Positions 1 to 9,156 are shown, counted from the stretch's first letter. The stretch is DNA of 64,000 nt from Oncorhynchus masou masou (GCF_036934945.1 NW_027001292.1:124001-188000); one strand, 5' to 3'. The notes: a model not told the origin generated them from the letters alone. Numbers and translations: made by a program.

Positions 1-30
1 CTCTTCTCTCTCTCCCCTCTTCTCTTGGTA
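1..30. repeat. CT-rich microsatellite end
   Basis: Short run of CTCT/CCCT at the window edge. It presumably continues outside the window. Confidence 0.6.
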
Positions 31-1153
31 TTTTATGAGGATCCCCATTAGCTGTTGCAAAAGCAGCAGCTACTCTTCCTGGGGTCCACACAAAACATGA
101 AACATGACATAATACAGAATATTAATAGACAAGAACAGCTCAAGGACAGAACTACCTCCATTACAAAATACATTTAAAAAAAGGCACACGTAGCATCAAT
201 ACCAATAAATACCAATAAATACACAAACTATACACATGTAGGTCAAATAGGGGAGAGAAGTTGTGCCGTGAGGTGTTGCTTTCTCTGTTTTATGAAACCA
301 GGTTTGCTGTTTATTTGAGCCATATCAGATGGGAACAAAGTTCCATGAAATAATGGTTATATGTAATACTGTACGCTTTCTTGAATTTGATCTGGATCTG
401 TGAAAAGACTCCTATTGACATGTCTGATGTGGTACGTGTGTGTGTCAGAGCTGTGTGTAAGTTAACTATGCGAACAATTTGGGATTTTCAACACATGAAT
501 GTTTCTTATATAAAGAAGAATTGATGCAGTCAGTCTCTTCTCAACTCTTAACCAAGAGAGACTGGCAGCATAGTATTAATATCAGCCCTCTGATTACAAT
601 GAAGAGCAAGACGTGCCTCTCTGTTCTGGGCCAGCTGCAGCTTAACTAGGTCTTTCCTTGCAGCACTGGACTGGACAATAATAAACATATAATGAAACTA
701 GAGCCTGCAGGACTTGCTTTGTGGAGTGTGGTGTCAAAAAAGCAGAGTATCTCTTTATTACGGCCAGACCTCTCCCCATCTTTACAACCATTGAATCTAT
801 ATGTTTTGACCATGACAGTTTACAATCTAAGGTAACACCAAGTAATTTATTCTCCTCAACATACAACAGCCACACCATGCATTACCAGCTGATGTCTAGA
901 ACTTGATTTGTACCGTGTACAATGCTCGAAGTTTTAGAGATGTTCAGGGCCAGTTTACTACTGCCCTTCCATTCCAAAACAGACTGCAACTCTTTGTTAA
1001 TGGTTTCAGTGACTTCATTGGCTGTGGTTGCTGATGGGTATATGGTTGAATCATCAGCATACATGACACACATGCTTTGTTTAATGCCAGTAGCAGGTCA
1101 TTTGTAAAAATAGAAAAGAGAAGAGAGCCTAGAGAGCTGCCCTGAGGTACACT
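31..1153 (-). mobile_element. LINE (non-LTR retrotransposon) 3' part, fragment A
   Basis: Read on the minus strand, this is the 3' part of a LINE: reverse transcriptase remnants at 640-1150, then a 3' untranslated region ending near 31. The 3' end (GAGGATCCCCATTAGC on the plus strand) matches my recollection of an abundant teleost/salmonid LINE end. The 5' side stops abruptly near 1153, where unrelated repeat sequence begins. The rest of the same RT reappears at about 1854-2040, so this copy was split or rearranged. No intact ORF remains. The CR1/L2/Rex-like clade is inferred from motif style only. Confidence 0.75.
642..1150 (-). pseudogene. LINE reverse transcriptase, motifs B and C, frameshifted
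   Basis: The minus strand reads VPQGSSLGSLLFSIFTND at about 1097-1150, which is RT motif B. It is followed in another frame by YADDS, with the catalytic YADD at 1050-1061, and then by KLLGVTLDCKLSWSKHI in a further frame (642-878), the conserved segment after the palm. At least two frame changes separate these pieces, so no active enzyme could be made. In intact LINEs this domain copies element RNA into DNA at a nicked target. No endonuclease domain is present in the fragment. Confidence 0.8.
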
Positions 1154-1853
1154 ACACTTTACATGTTTGACATAGTTTCAGGCTTTTATTTTGAAAAATG
1201 AGTGAGAAAGATAACATTGCGTCAGTGGATAGCTTGTTGTTCGCAGATTGGGGCAGCCATTGTTACTCTCTCTTCTATTGAAAAAAGCGACAGTCCCGGT
1301 TGACATTGATTAAATATTTTAGAAAACAACCTGAGGTTTGATTATAAAAAACATTTGACATGTGTCTGTGGACATTATGTATACTATTTGGAATTTTTGT
1401 CTGCGATGTCGTGACCGCTCGAGCCTGTGGATTTCTGAACATAACAAGCCAAACAAATGGAGGTATTTTGAATATTAAAATAATCTTTATTGAACAAAAG
1501 GAAAAAAACAAAAGGAACATTTTTTGTGTAACTGGGAGTCTTGTGAGTGCAAACATCTCAAGATCTTCAAAGGTAAGTGATTTAATCTTTTGCTTTTCTG
1601 ACTTTCTTTCCAATCTACTTGGCTGCTAGTGTTTGCATTTTTTTCTACTGAGAGAGATGTTCTTACATAAACGCTTGTTATGCTTTCGCTGAAAAGTTTA
1701 TTGAAATCTGACACGCCAGGTGGATTAACAACAAGCTACGCTGTGTTTTGCTATATTGCACTTGCGATTTCATGAAAATGTAATATTTTTAGTAATTTAA
1801 TTTGTATTTGGCGCGCTGCAATTCAGAGGGTGTTGATGAAAATGATCCCGCTA
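1154..1853. mobile_element. Unclassified interspersed repeat interrupting a LINE
   Basis: This AT-rich, about 700-bp block sits between two parts of the same minus-strand LINE RT (31-1153 and 1854-2040). Its sequence (including GTCGTGACCGCTCGAGCCTG near 1409) resembles a high-copy salmonid repeat that I recall but cannot name. The ORFs on both strands (1275-1613 minus, 1360-1629 plus) have no recognised domain and overlap each other. Exact ends, terminal repeats and target duplication are not clear, so it could be an insertion or a rearrangement. Some RT codons between the flanking pieces also appear to be missing. Confidence 0.4.
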
Positions 1854-2040
1854 ATGGGATGGGTGCGTCAAGGACTGGCAGCAAGCTGATAGGTCTGCTG
1901 TTAAAACCAGTAAAGGCCAATTTACCTCTCTTAGGTAGCAGAATGACTTTGGCTTCCCTCCAGGCCTGAGGACAAAGATTTTCCTCTGGCTCAGATTAAA
2001 TATATGACAGATAGGAGTGGCTATAGAGTCAGCTACCATC
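1854..2040 (-). pseudogene. LINE reverse transcriptase, upstream fragment of copy A
   Basis: The minus frame (1851-2039) contains a degenerate version of the conserved RT stretch before motif A. It has MVADSIATPICHIFNLS, then REVNWPLLVLTADLSACCQS in place of the usual lysine-rich PxxK...RPISLLP segment. It is in the same orientation as the RT at 642-1150 and is probably the 5' continuation of the same copy. The codons for MVADSIA are also the core of the adjacent 34-bp tandem array. Confidence 0.65.
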
Positions 2041-2286
2041 CTCAGTAGGAGGGGCTATAGAGTCAGCTACCATCCTCAGTATGAGGGGCTATAGAGTCAG
2101 CTACCATCCTCAGTAGGAGTGGCTATAGAGCCAGCTACCATCCTCAGTAGGAGTGGCTATAGAGTCAGCTACCATCCTCAGTAGGAGGGGCTATAGAGTC
2201 AGCTACCATCCTCAGTAGGACTGGCTATAGAGTCAGCTACCATCCTCAGTAGGAGTGGCTATAGAGTCAGCTACCATCCTCAGTAG
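2011..2286. repeat. 34-bp minisatellite grown from LINE RT codons
   Basis: Eight copies, with CTCAGT at 2041, 2075, 2109, 2143, 2177, 2211, 2245 and 2279, exactly 34 bp apart. The core is CTATAGAGTCAGCTACCATC. Read on the minus strand this core encodes MVADSIA of the neighbouring LINE RT fragment, so the array is an expansion of RT coding sequence. A 34-bp unit is not a multiple of three, so the expansion also destroyed the frame. Units differ by single bases (AGGAGGGG, AGGAGTGG, ATGAGGGG). Confidence 0.9.
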
Positions 2287-2319
2287 CTTTCCATCTAAGT
2301 TATCATTTTTAGCCATTGA

Positions 2320-2690
2320 TCTTATTTTATTTAACAATGCAAGTCAGTTAACCAGTCGAAAGTTTTTTGTCAGCCTTGGTGATCATAATTCAGAGAAAAT
2401 ACATATCACATATCGTTCCACAAGGTTTGATTTTGGGGTCCAGTGTTCAGTATGTTATCCATTGGCAGCGTTATCAGAAAGCACTGGTTTTCACGGCTAC
2501 ACAGATAAAATACTGCTTCATATGTCACCAGAGGATTTTAGTTACACGGATAAATTATTAGACTGTATTAGTGATTAAAATACTTGAATGGCTCACAACT
2601 TACTCCAGCTAAAATCAAAACAAGATCGAGGTACTTATTTTTGGAGCCAAGCAGGCTTGACTACTGCAATACTCTCCCCTAATGATTGGT
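2320..2690 (+). pseudogene. Second LINE reverse transcriptase fragment, plus strand
   Basis: The plus strand reads IVPQGLILGSSVQYVIHWQR at about 2412-2471 (motif B: VPQG.ILG). It continues with a damaged HCYADDTQLY-like stretch (HGYTDKILLHMSPED in another frame) and then VLIFGA near 2630. LDYCNTL follows at about 2658. The order matches a LINE RT palm and downstream region with several frame changes and an internal deletion of the segment between IFGA and LDYCN. Its orientation is opposite to LINE fragment A, so it is an independent insertion. Confidence 0.7.
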
Positions 2691-2927
2691 TGACGATAGA
2701 GCCTCAAACAAAACCCCACTAATTAACACAAACTTTGAACAGAAATGCAATGGTTCATTGCAGCAGTCTAAAACTTTGCACACATCTAGTGGCCAAAATC
2801 GAAATTGCAACTGCGCTGAAATAATACATTACATTATGGCCTTTCCTTTGTATTTCAAATATGAAGATAAAATACAAATAAATGGTTGGGTTTTTCTTTG
2901 TATTATCTTTTACCAGATGTAATGTGT
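2691..2927. mobile_element. Interspersed repeat, class uncertain
   Basis: AT-rich block containing ACATCTAGTGGCCAAAATCG and TTGTATTATCTTTTACCAGA. I recall this from multi-copy salmonid DNA but cannot assign it to a class. It directly borders the TA target site of the Tc1 element that follows. The 78-codon frame at 2686-2922 has no recognised domain. Confidence 0.4.
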
Positions 2928-2929
2928 TA

Positions 2930-3479
2930 CAGTGGCAAGAAAAAGTATGTGAACCCTTTAGAAGGTATTTTGGTATAAATTGGTCATAAAATTTGATCTG
3001 ATCTTCATCTAAGTCTCAACAAAGACAAAGACAGTCTGCTTAAACTAATAACACACACATTTGATTTTTTCCTCTATATTGAATACATCATTTAAACAGT
3101 GTTGGAAAAAGTATAACCAGGAAAGTCAGTCAAGAATAAATTCTTCATTACAATGAAGAACCGGAATTAAAGCAGTCCTGCATGGCAGAGTGGGCAAAAA
3201 TTACTCCACAGAAATGTGAGAGAGTGATCAACAACTACAGGAAGTGTTTGGTTGGAGTCATTGCAACTGAAAGTGGACAACCAGTTATTGAGTGTAAAGG
3301 GGGCAATACCTTTTTCACAAAGGTTAATTAGGTTTTGCATAGGTTTATTAGTTGTAGTTTTTATTTGTTAAAACACAGGTTTCTTTTATCTAATATTAGG
3401 TTTTGGTTGAAGTTCTGATAACATTCAGTTTAAAAAAACTATGCAAAAGTAGAGACAATTTGAGGGCTTATTTTCACTG
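2930..3479. mobile_element. Internally deleted Tc1/mariner-type transposon
   Basis: The left end begins CAGTGGCAAGAAAAAGTATG at 2930 and the right end finishes in TTTTCACTG at 3479. Both are flanked by TA (2928-2929 and 3480-3481), as expected for Tc1/mariner insertion into a TA dinucleotide. The element is about 550 bp, against about 1.5 kb for a complete copy, and the transposase gene is almost entirely deleted. The terminal inverted repeats are only partly similar, so the copy is old. It could only have moved using transposase supplied in trans. Confidence 0.75.
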
Positions 3480-3498
3480 TACTATATTTATTATACCT

Positions 3499-4712
3499 CA
3501 GGTCACCCAGGCCCAGTTCTGGCCATCGCTTCAGATCAGAGTTAGCATCAGGTCACACAACCCAGGCCCAGTTCTGGCCCTTGCTTCAGATCAGAGTTAG
3601 CATCAGGTCACTCTGTCCCTGATCAGAGTTAGCATCAGGTCACCCAACCCCGGCCCAGTTCTGGCCATCGCTTCAGATCAGAGTTAGCATCAGGTCACCC
3701 AACCCAGGCCCAGTTCTGGCCATCGCTTCAGATCAGAGTTAGCATCAGGTCACCCAACCCAGGCCCAGTTCTGGCCCTCGCTTCAGCTCAGAGTTAGCAT
3801 CAGGTCACCCAACCCAGGCCCAGTTCTGGCCCTCGCTTCAGCTCAGAGTTAGCATCAGGTCACCCAACCCAGGCCCAGTTCTGGCCATCGCTTCAGCTCA
3901 GAGTTAGCATCAGGTCACCCAACCCAGGCCCAGTTCTGGCCATCGCTTCAGCTCAGAGTTAGCATCAGGTCACCCAACCCAGGCCCAGTTCTGGCCCTCG
4001 CTTCAGATCAGAGTTAGCATCAGGTCACCCAACCCAGGCCCAGTTCTGGCCATCGCTTCAGATCAGAGTTAGCATCAGGTCACCCAACCCAGGCCCAGTT
4101 CTGGCCATCGCTTCAGATCAGAGTTAGCATCAGGTCACCCAACCCAGGCCCAGTTCTGGCCATCGCTTCAGATCAGAGTTAGCATCAGGTCACCCAACCC
4201 AGGCCCAGTTCTGGCCCTCGCTTCAGATCAGAGTTAGCATCAGGTCACCCAACCCAGGCCCAGTTCTGGCCCTTGCTTCAGATCAGAGTTAGCATCAGGT
4301 CACTCTGTCCCTGATCAGAGTTAGCATCAGGTCACCCAACCCAGGCCCAGTTCTGGCCATCGCTTCAGATCAGAGTTAGCATCAGGTCACCCAACCCAGG
4401 CCCAGTTCTGGCCCTCGCTTCAGATCAGAGTTAGCATCAGGTCACCCAACCCAGGCCCAGTTCTGGCCCTCGCTTCAGATCAGAGTTAGCATCAGGTCAC
4501 CCAACCCAGGCCCAGTTCTGGCCCTCACTTCAGATTAGAGTTAGCATCAGGTCACCCAACCCAGGCCCAGTTCTGGCCCTCACTTCAGATTAGAGTTAGC
4601 ATCAGGTCACCCAACCCAGGCCCAGTTCTGGCCCTCGCTTCAGATCAGAGTTAGCATCAGGTCACCCAACCCAGGCCCAGTTCTGGCCCTCACTTCAGAT
4701 CAGAGTTAGTTC
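3499..4712. repeat. 55-bp minisatellite, 23 units
   Basis: CAGGTCAC recurs 23 times between 3499 and 4658, mostly at exactly 55 bp. The unit core includes CCCAGGCCCAGTTCTGGCC and CAGAGTTAGCATCAGGTCAC. Two shortened units of 32 bp (at 3604 and 4296, with CACTCTGTCCCTGATCAGAG) each follow a unit carrying the CCCTTGCTTCAG variant. This shows that a block of units was duplicated. Other variants alternate (CCATCGC, CCCTCGC, CCCTCAC). There is no coding potential. Confidence 0.92.
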
Positions 4713-4855
4713 TAACCCTAAAGTGTTACTGGTAGCTGATTTGTTCTTGTGGCACCATTATGGAGGACTGTGCGTGTTTGTGACGCTAGTCACTTCTGGC
4801 ACTTGTCTCCTCGCATTAAGACCGTGTGTGAGCGAGCTGTTGTGTGTCACATCAA
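4713..4855. other. Short unassigned stretch between repeats
   Basis: About 140 bp with no recognised gene, repeat or motif. Reading frames across it are short and run into the flanking repeat sequence. Confidence 0.4.
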
Positions 4856-5015
4856 ATCACATTTTATTTATCCCATATGCGCCAAATACAACAGTCGTAG
4901 ACTTTACAGTTGCACTGCTTCGTTACAAGCCCTCCCCAATGAGGCAGAGTAAAAAAAAGACAAGAATTATGATATGTTAACATGAGGAACAACGATAAAT
5001 AAATGCGCACTAATG
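4856..5015 (-). mobile_element. LINE 3' end fragment
   Basis: ATCAAATCACATTTTATTTA at 4851-4870 followed by CCATATGCGCCAAATACAAC closely resembles the common salmonid LINE 3' terminus, read here from the 3' end on the minus strand. It leads directly into a tandem array (5016-5330) built from the next part of the same 3' untranslated region. Confidence 0.6.
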
Positions 5016-5330
5016 GAGCTGTGTACAGGGAGTACCAGATCTCTGTGCAGGGGTACAAGGTACTGTATATACAGGGAGTACCAGATCTCTGTGCAGGGGT
5101 ACAAGGTACTGTTTAAACAGGGAAAACCAGACTTGGGGTACAAGGTACTGTATATACAGGGAGTACCAGATCTCTGTGCAGGGGTACAAGGTACTGTATA
5201 TACAGGGAGTACCAGACCAGGGGTACAAGGTACTGTATATACAGGGGGTACCAGACCAGGGGTACGATGTAAATGAGGTACTGTATATACAGGGAGGACC
5301 AGATCAGGGGTACCATGTACCTGAAGTATT
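5016..5330. repeat. 46-bp minisatellite derived from a LINE 3' UTR
   Basis: About seven units. GGGAGTACCAGATCTCTGTG at 5028 and 5074 sets the period at 46 bp. Later units are shorter because ATCTCTGTGC is lost, and one unit (near 5110) is divergent. The TGCAGGGGTACAAGGTA core corresponds to the GTGCAGGGGTACGAGGTA stretch that I recall from the 3' UTR of the adjoining LINE. The minus-strand frames rich in YTVPCTP are products of this array and the neighbouring GT tract, not a protein gene. Confidence 0.8.
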
Positions 5331-5358
5331 GTATATGCATAAGAGTTGAGGGAAAGTG

Positions 5359-5359
5359 A

Positions 5360-5422
<63 letters not shown>

Positions 5423-5450
5423 CGTGCGTGCGTGTGTGTGTTTGTGTGCT
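5359..5450. repeat. GT dinucleotide microsatellite
   Basis: About 90 bp of alternating TG with a CGTGCGTGCGTG segment. Alternating purine-pyrimidine tracts of this kind can adopt Z-DNA in vitro. Length polymorphism between individuals is expected. Confidence 0.95.
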
Positions 5451-5534
5451 ACAGCAGTGAGAGCCACTCTCTAGTTGTTTAATATTAACACTGCAGGGTA
5501 TTGTCTTGGAATGTCACTCCCTCTCAACATCACA

Positions 5535-5777
5535 ACCTTCTGTTCCACTCTTCTCCTCTCTCCTCATCTCTCCTGCTCTTCTCCTCAGTCTGACACCTCC
5601 CTCTGTTCCTCTCTCCTCCTCCTCCTCTCTCCTCCTCCTCTTTCTCAGACTCACCCCTCCCTCCGTTCCTCCTCTCTCCTCCCTCCTCCTCTCCTCCCCT
5701 CCTCTTCCTTAGTCTCAACCCTCCTTCTGTTACCTCAGTAATTATGCCTTCTGTTACACACACAAACACTCTCGCCA

Positions 5778-5828
<51 letters not shown>
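5535..5828. repeat. Pyrimidine-rich tract ending in a CT microsatellite
   Basis: 5535-5735 is dominated by CTCCTC and CCTCCT motifs, and 5775-5828 is nearly pure CT. The short frames on both strands are low-complexity (serine/leucine or glutamate/arginine) with no domain. Confidence 0.9.
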
Positions 5829-5829
<1 letters not shown>

Positions 5830-5983
5830 ATTTAAGCAGCTTTATTGACATGGGAAACATATCATGTCATATTATGTCGATATACAGTGTTGTAACGATG
5901 TGCAAATAGTAATTGAGGTATTATGTACATGTAGGTAGAGTTATTAAAGTGATTATGTATAGATAATAAAAAGAGAACTTCAG

Positions 5984-6152
5984 GGGGTGGCAGGGTAGCC
6001 TAGTGGTTAGAGCATTGGTCTAGTAACCAAAAGGTTGAAAGTTCAAATCCCCAACCTGACAACGTACAAATATTGTCGTTCTGCCCCTGACAAGGCAGTT
6101 AACTCACTGTTCCTAGGCTGTCATTGAAAATAAGAATTTGTTCTTAACTGAC
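5984..6152 (+). mobile_element. tRNA-derived SINE
   Basis: An A-box-like TAGCCTAGTGGTTAG at 5996-6010 and a B-box-like GGTTGAAAGTTCAAATCC at about 6033-6050 mark an internal RNA polymerase III promoter. The body includes TTCTGCCCCTGACAAGGCAG and GTCATTGAAAATAAGAATTT, which I recognise as a widespread salmonid SINE. The tail is cut at TTCTTAACTGAC, with the usual A-rich end missing, and it lies inside a LINE 3' UTR. SINEs are copied using LINE machinery. This is not a functional tRNA gene: there is no convincing acceptor stem. Confidence 0.8.
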
Positions 6153-6183
6153 AGGAAATGTGTTTCTTGGGGGTAGAAGCTGT

Positions 6184-6474
6184 TTAGACCAAGCTCAGGT
6201 ATCGTTTGCAGTGCGGTAGCAGAGAGAACAGTCTATGACTAGGGTGGCTGGTGTCTTTGACAATTTTGAGGGCCTTCCTCTGACACCGCCTGGGATAGAG
6301 GTCCTGGATGTCAGGAAGCTTGGCCCCAGTGATGTACGGACTGTATGCGCTACCCTCCGTAGTGTCTTGCGGTCGGAGGCCAAGCAGTTGCCATACCAGG
6401 CAGTGATGCAACCCGTCAGGATGCCCTCGAAGGTCCAGCTGTAAAACCAATTGAGGATCTGAGGACCCATTCAA
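6184..6474 (-). pseudogene. LINE ORF2 C-terminal remnant
   Basis: Two overlapping minus frames (6184-6474 and 6195-6470) carry pieces of the conserved region downstream of the RT: LRGHPDGLHHCLVWQLLGLR in one, TLVIDCSLCYRTA in the other. This shows a frameshift inside the original ORF. The VIDCSL stretch is also present at 51479-51520 and 55183-55224, next to the 33-bp minisatellites, and links those arrays to this LINE family. Confidence 0.75.
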
Positions 6475-6663
6475 AATCGTTTCAGTCTCCTGAGGGGAAT
6501 AGGTTTTGTCATGCCCTCTTCACGACTTGGACCATGTTTGCTGGTGATGTGGACACCAAGGAAATTGAAGCTCTCAACCTGCTCTACTACAGCCCAGTCA
6601 ATGAGAATGGGGAATGCTTGGTCCTCCTTTTCCTGTAGTCCACGATCAGCTCCTTTGTCTTGA

Positions 6664-7212
6664 TCACGTTAAGGGAGAGGTTGTTGTCCTGGCACCACAC
6701 AGCCAGGTCTCTGACCTCCTCCCTATAGGCTGTCTCATCGTTGTCAGGAGAAGGCCTACCACTATTGTGTCATTGGCAAACTTAATGACTGTGTTGGAGT
6801 CGTGCCTGGCCGTGCATTCATGAGTGAACAGAGAGTACAGGAGGGTACTAAGCACGCACCACTGATAGGTCACTGTGTTGAATCTCAGCATGGTGGCTGT
6901 GTTGTTACCTACCCTTGCCACCTGAGCGTGGCCTGTCGGGAAGTCCAGGATCCAGTTGCAGAGGGAGCTGTTTAGTCCCAGGGTCCTTAGCGTAGTGATG
7001 AGCTTTGAGGGTACTATGGTGTTGAACGCTGAGCTGTAGTCAATGAACAGCATTCTCACATAGGTGTTCCTTTTGTCCAGGTGGGAAAGGGCAGTGTGGA
7101 GTGCAATGGAGATTGCATCATCTGTGGATCTGTTTGGTCGGTATGCAAATTGGAGTGGGTCTAGGGTTTCTGGGATAAATGGTGTTGATGTGAGCCATGA
7201 CCAGTCTTTCAA
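6664..7212 (-). pseudogene. LINE reverse transcriptase with altered catalytic motif
   Basis: A 182-codon frame covering RT motifs in order: DPLQFAYRPNRSTDDA near the start, FIDYSSAFNTIVPSKL (motif A with the first catalytic Asp), a degraded motif B (YQWCVLSTLLYSLFTHE), then FANDTIVVG where FADDT is expected. The first Asp of the catalytic pair is replaced by Asn, which should abolish polymerisation. Frame is lost after RQPIGRRSE. The usual endonuclease domain upstream is absent. Confidence 0.85.
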
Positions 7213-7625
7213 AGCACTTCATAGCTACAGACGTGAGTGCTACGGGTCGGTAGTTATTTAGGCAGGTTACCTTAGTGTTCTTGGGCACAGGCACGAGGGC
7301 GGTCTGCTTGAAACATGCTGGTAGTACAGACTGGGTCAGGGACCGGTTGAGAATGTCAGTGTAGACAGTTGCCAGCTGGTCAGGTTCATGCTCTGATTAC
7401 ACATCCTAGAAATCTATCTGGCCCTGTGAATGCATCATCTGTGAACCTGTTGGGGTGGTATGTCTAGGGTTTCTGGAATGATGGTGTTGATGTGAGCCAT
7501 GACCAGCCTTTCAAAGCACTTCATGGCTACCGAGGTGAATGCTACCGGTCGGTAGTCATTTAGGCAGGTGACCTTAGTGTTCTTGGGCACAGGGGCTATG
7601 ATGGTCTGCGTGAAACATGTTGCTA
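7115..7625 (-). repeat. Internal duplication within LINE RT region
   Basis: The segment starting GCATCATCTGTG at 7115 (to about 7330) recurs at 7432-7625, offset 317 bp at its start. Both copies contain TGATGTGAGCCATGACCAG and AGTGTTCTTGGGCACAGG. The second copy lacks about 20 bp of the first (the ATGCAAATTGGAGTGG region) and is diverged by scattered substitutions. That fits an old tandem duplication, or two LINE fragments joined head to tail. Confidence 0.8.
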
Positions 7626-7670
7626 TGATGCTATGCTACTCAAACAGGAAAGGTTAAAAATATCAGTAAA

Positions 7671-7862
7671 GTCTTATTTTACACCATCATTTGCAAATAA
7701 ATTCATTAAAAATCCTACAATGTGATTATCTGGATTTTTTTTTCTAATTTTGTCTGTCATAGTTGAAGTGTACCTATGATGAAAATTACAGGCCTCACTC
7801 ATCTTTTTAAGTGGGAGAACTTGCACACTTGGTGGCTGACTAAATACTTTTTTGCCCCACTG
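7671..7862. mobile_element. Tc1-like transposon end fragment
   Basis: CATTTGCAAATAAATTCATT through AAATACTTTTTTGCCCCACTG, followed by TA at 7863-7864. The last 20 bases match a Tc1-family terminal inverted repeat of the CAGTGGGGCAAAAAAGTATT type. Only one end is present. The left side joins LINE sequence at about 7670. Confidence 0.75.
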
Positions 7863-7864
7863 TA

Positions 7865-8215
7865 CATGCTTTCAGTTCTTCTAGGGATTGAACTTTAACA
7901 GTAAAGGCAGATGAGCCTGATCCTCACCTTGATCTCTTTCTGAAAAATCTCAGTTTCTGACGGGGATGAGTGTTTGTATCCTTCCCCGTCTGACTCATTA
8001 AAGAAAAAATGGTTTGCTGACATGGTTTGTCCAATTTGAGGTGAGTAATCACTCTTCTGATGTCCAGAAGCTGTTTTCGGTCATAAGAGACGGTAGCAGC
8101 AACATTCTGTACAAAATAAGTTACAAACAATGTGAAAAACAATCAGAATAGCTGCTCGTCTGGTCTCTTGGTTGGTTAAGAGTCCATAAAACTGCATCTT
8201 CTTTGTTGCCATCTA
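7865..8215. other. Unassigned AT-rich segment, probably repeat-derived
   Basis: No confident gene. The 72-codon minus frame (7924-8142) has no recognised domain. The stretch with GGTCATAAGAGACGGTAGCA looks familiar from dispersed salmonid sequences, so I suspect a transposon relic but cannot classify it. Confidence 0.35.
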
Positions 8216-8372
8216 CAGTTGTATTTACAGGTATTTAAAGGTTGTATTTACAACGGTGTTTGTTCTTCACTGGTTGCCCTTTTCTTGTGGCAACAGGTCA
8301 AAATGTTTTGCTGCTGTGATGGCACACTGTGGAATTTCGCCCAGTAGATATGGGAGTTTAACACATGTGGGT

Positions 8373-8582
8373 TTAAGAATTATTTGTGAAATCTGAGGGA
8401 AAAATAAGGTGCAGTTTCCATCTCATTTTGTGGGCAGTGAGCATCTCATTGAGCACATAGCCTCTCTGCCTACGGCCACTTCTAGCAATAGCAATGCTAT
8501 GCTCACTTAGTCTGTACATAGTCAAAGTTTTCCTTAATTTTGGGTCAGTCACAGTGGTCGGGTATTTTATGTTTACGGCCAA
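8373..8582 (-). pseudogene. LINE ORF2 C-terminal remnant (copy C)
   Basis: The frame contains DPKLRKTLTMYRLSEHSIAI and a following Cys/His-poor version of the usual C-terminal segment ending near MRWKLHLIFPSD. The same segment, YPNLRKALTMYRLGEYSLAI, is encoded at 56515-56700. Both are relics of the same ORF end. Confidence 0.75.
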
Positions 8583-8658
8583 ACAGCATTAAAGTTTTGT
8601 AAATTCTTTCCAACGTTTCAAGTAATTATCTTTTTGTTTCCTCATGATTTGGTTGGGT

Positions 8659-9018
8659 CTAATTGTGTTGCTGTCCTGGGGCTCTGTGGGGTCTGTTTGT
8701 GTTTGTGAGCAGAGCCCCAGGACCAGCTTGCTTAGGGGACTCTTCTCCAGGTTCATCTCTGTAGGTGATGGCTTTGTTAAGGAAGGTTTGGGATTCATTC
8801 CTTTTAGGTGGTTGTGTGTGCTCTAGGGCAACTGTGTCTCGATTGAATTTGTATTTGTAGTCCTGGCAACTGGATCTTTTTAAGAACACCACTGTTTTTG
8901 TCTGACTGAGATTTACTGTCAGGGCCCAGAACTGACAGAATCTGTGCAGAAGATCTAGGTGCTGCTGTAGGCCCTCCTTGGTTGGTGACAGAAGCACCAG
9001 ATCATCAGCAAACAGTAG
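8659..9018 (-). pseudogene. LINE reverse transcriptase, FADD motif and downstream
   Basis: On the minus strand FADDLVLLSPTKEGLQQHLD is encoded upstream of and including the 8659-8997 frame. The FADD catalytic box lies at about 9001-9012. It is followed by LLHRFCQFWALTVNLSQTKT, which is typical RT palm and post-palm sequence in this LINE group. The frame then continues through DYKYKFNRDTVALEHTQ and is lost after an internal deletion. The upstream RT motifs are not present in the window. Confidence 0.8.
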
Positions 9019-9156
9019 ATATTTGTCTTCAGATTCTAGTAGGGTGAGGCTGGGTGCTGCAGACTTTTCTAGTACCCTTGATATATATGTTGAAGAAGGT
9101 GGGGCAAGAAATGTATGTGTTTTTTGCCAGTATTAACCCGCACACTTGTTTGTGTA

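Larger units (their letters stand above)
5829..7670 (-). mobile_element. LINE copy B, 3' portion with RT, interrupted by a SINE
   Basis: Minus-strand non-LTR element. 6664-7212 holds the RT core, 6184-6474 the ORF C-terminal region, and 5829-6183 the 3' UTR. The order and sequence agree with a teleost LINE I recall as very common in salmonids. A tRNA-derived SINE sits in the 3' UTR at about 5984-6152, after which the LINE sequence resumes (TTGGGGGTAGAAGCTG). A 5' part of the RT region is duplicated (7115-7330 and 7432-7625). The 5' end is lost near 7670, where a Tc1 fragment abuts. The copy is inactive. Confidence 0.85.

Noticed and set aside
1275..1629. Overlapping ORFs on both strands (112 and 89 codons)
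   Set aside because: They overlap each other inside a dispersed repeat, and neither has a recognisable domain.
4967..5467. 166-codon minus-strand ORF with His-Thr run and YTVPCTP repeats
   Set aside because: Composed of a GT microsatellite plus the 46-bp LINE-derived array.
5996..6050. Functional tRNA gene
   Set aside because: A- and B-box-like sequences are present but the acceptor stem is not. The body and its position in a LINE identify a SINE.
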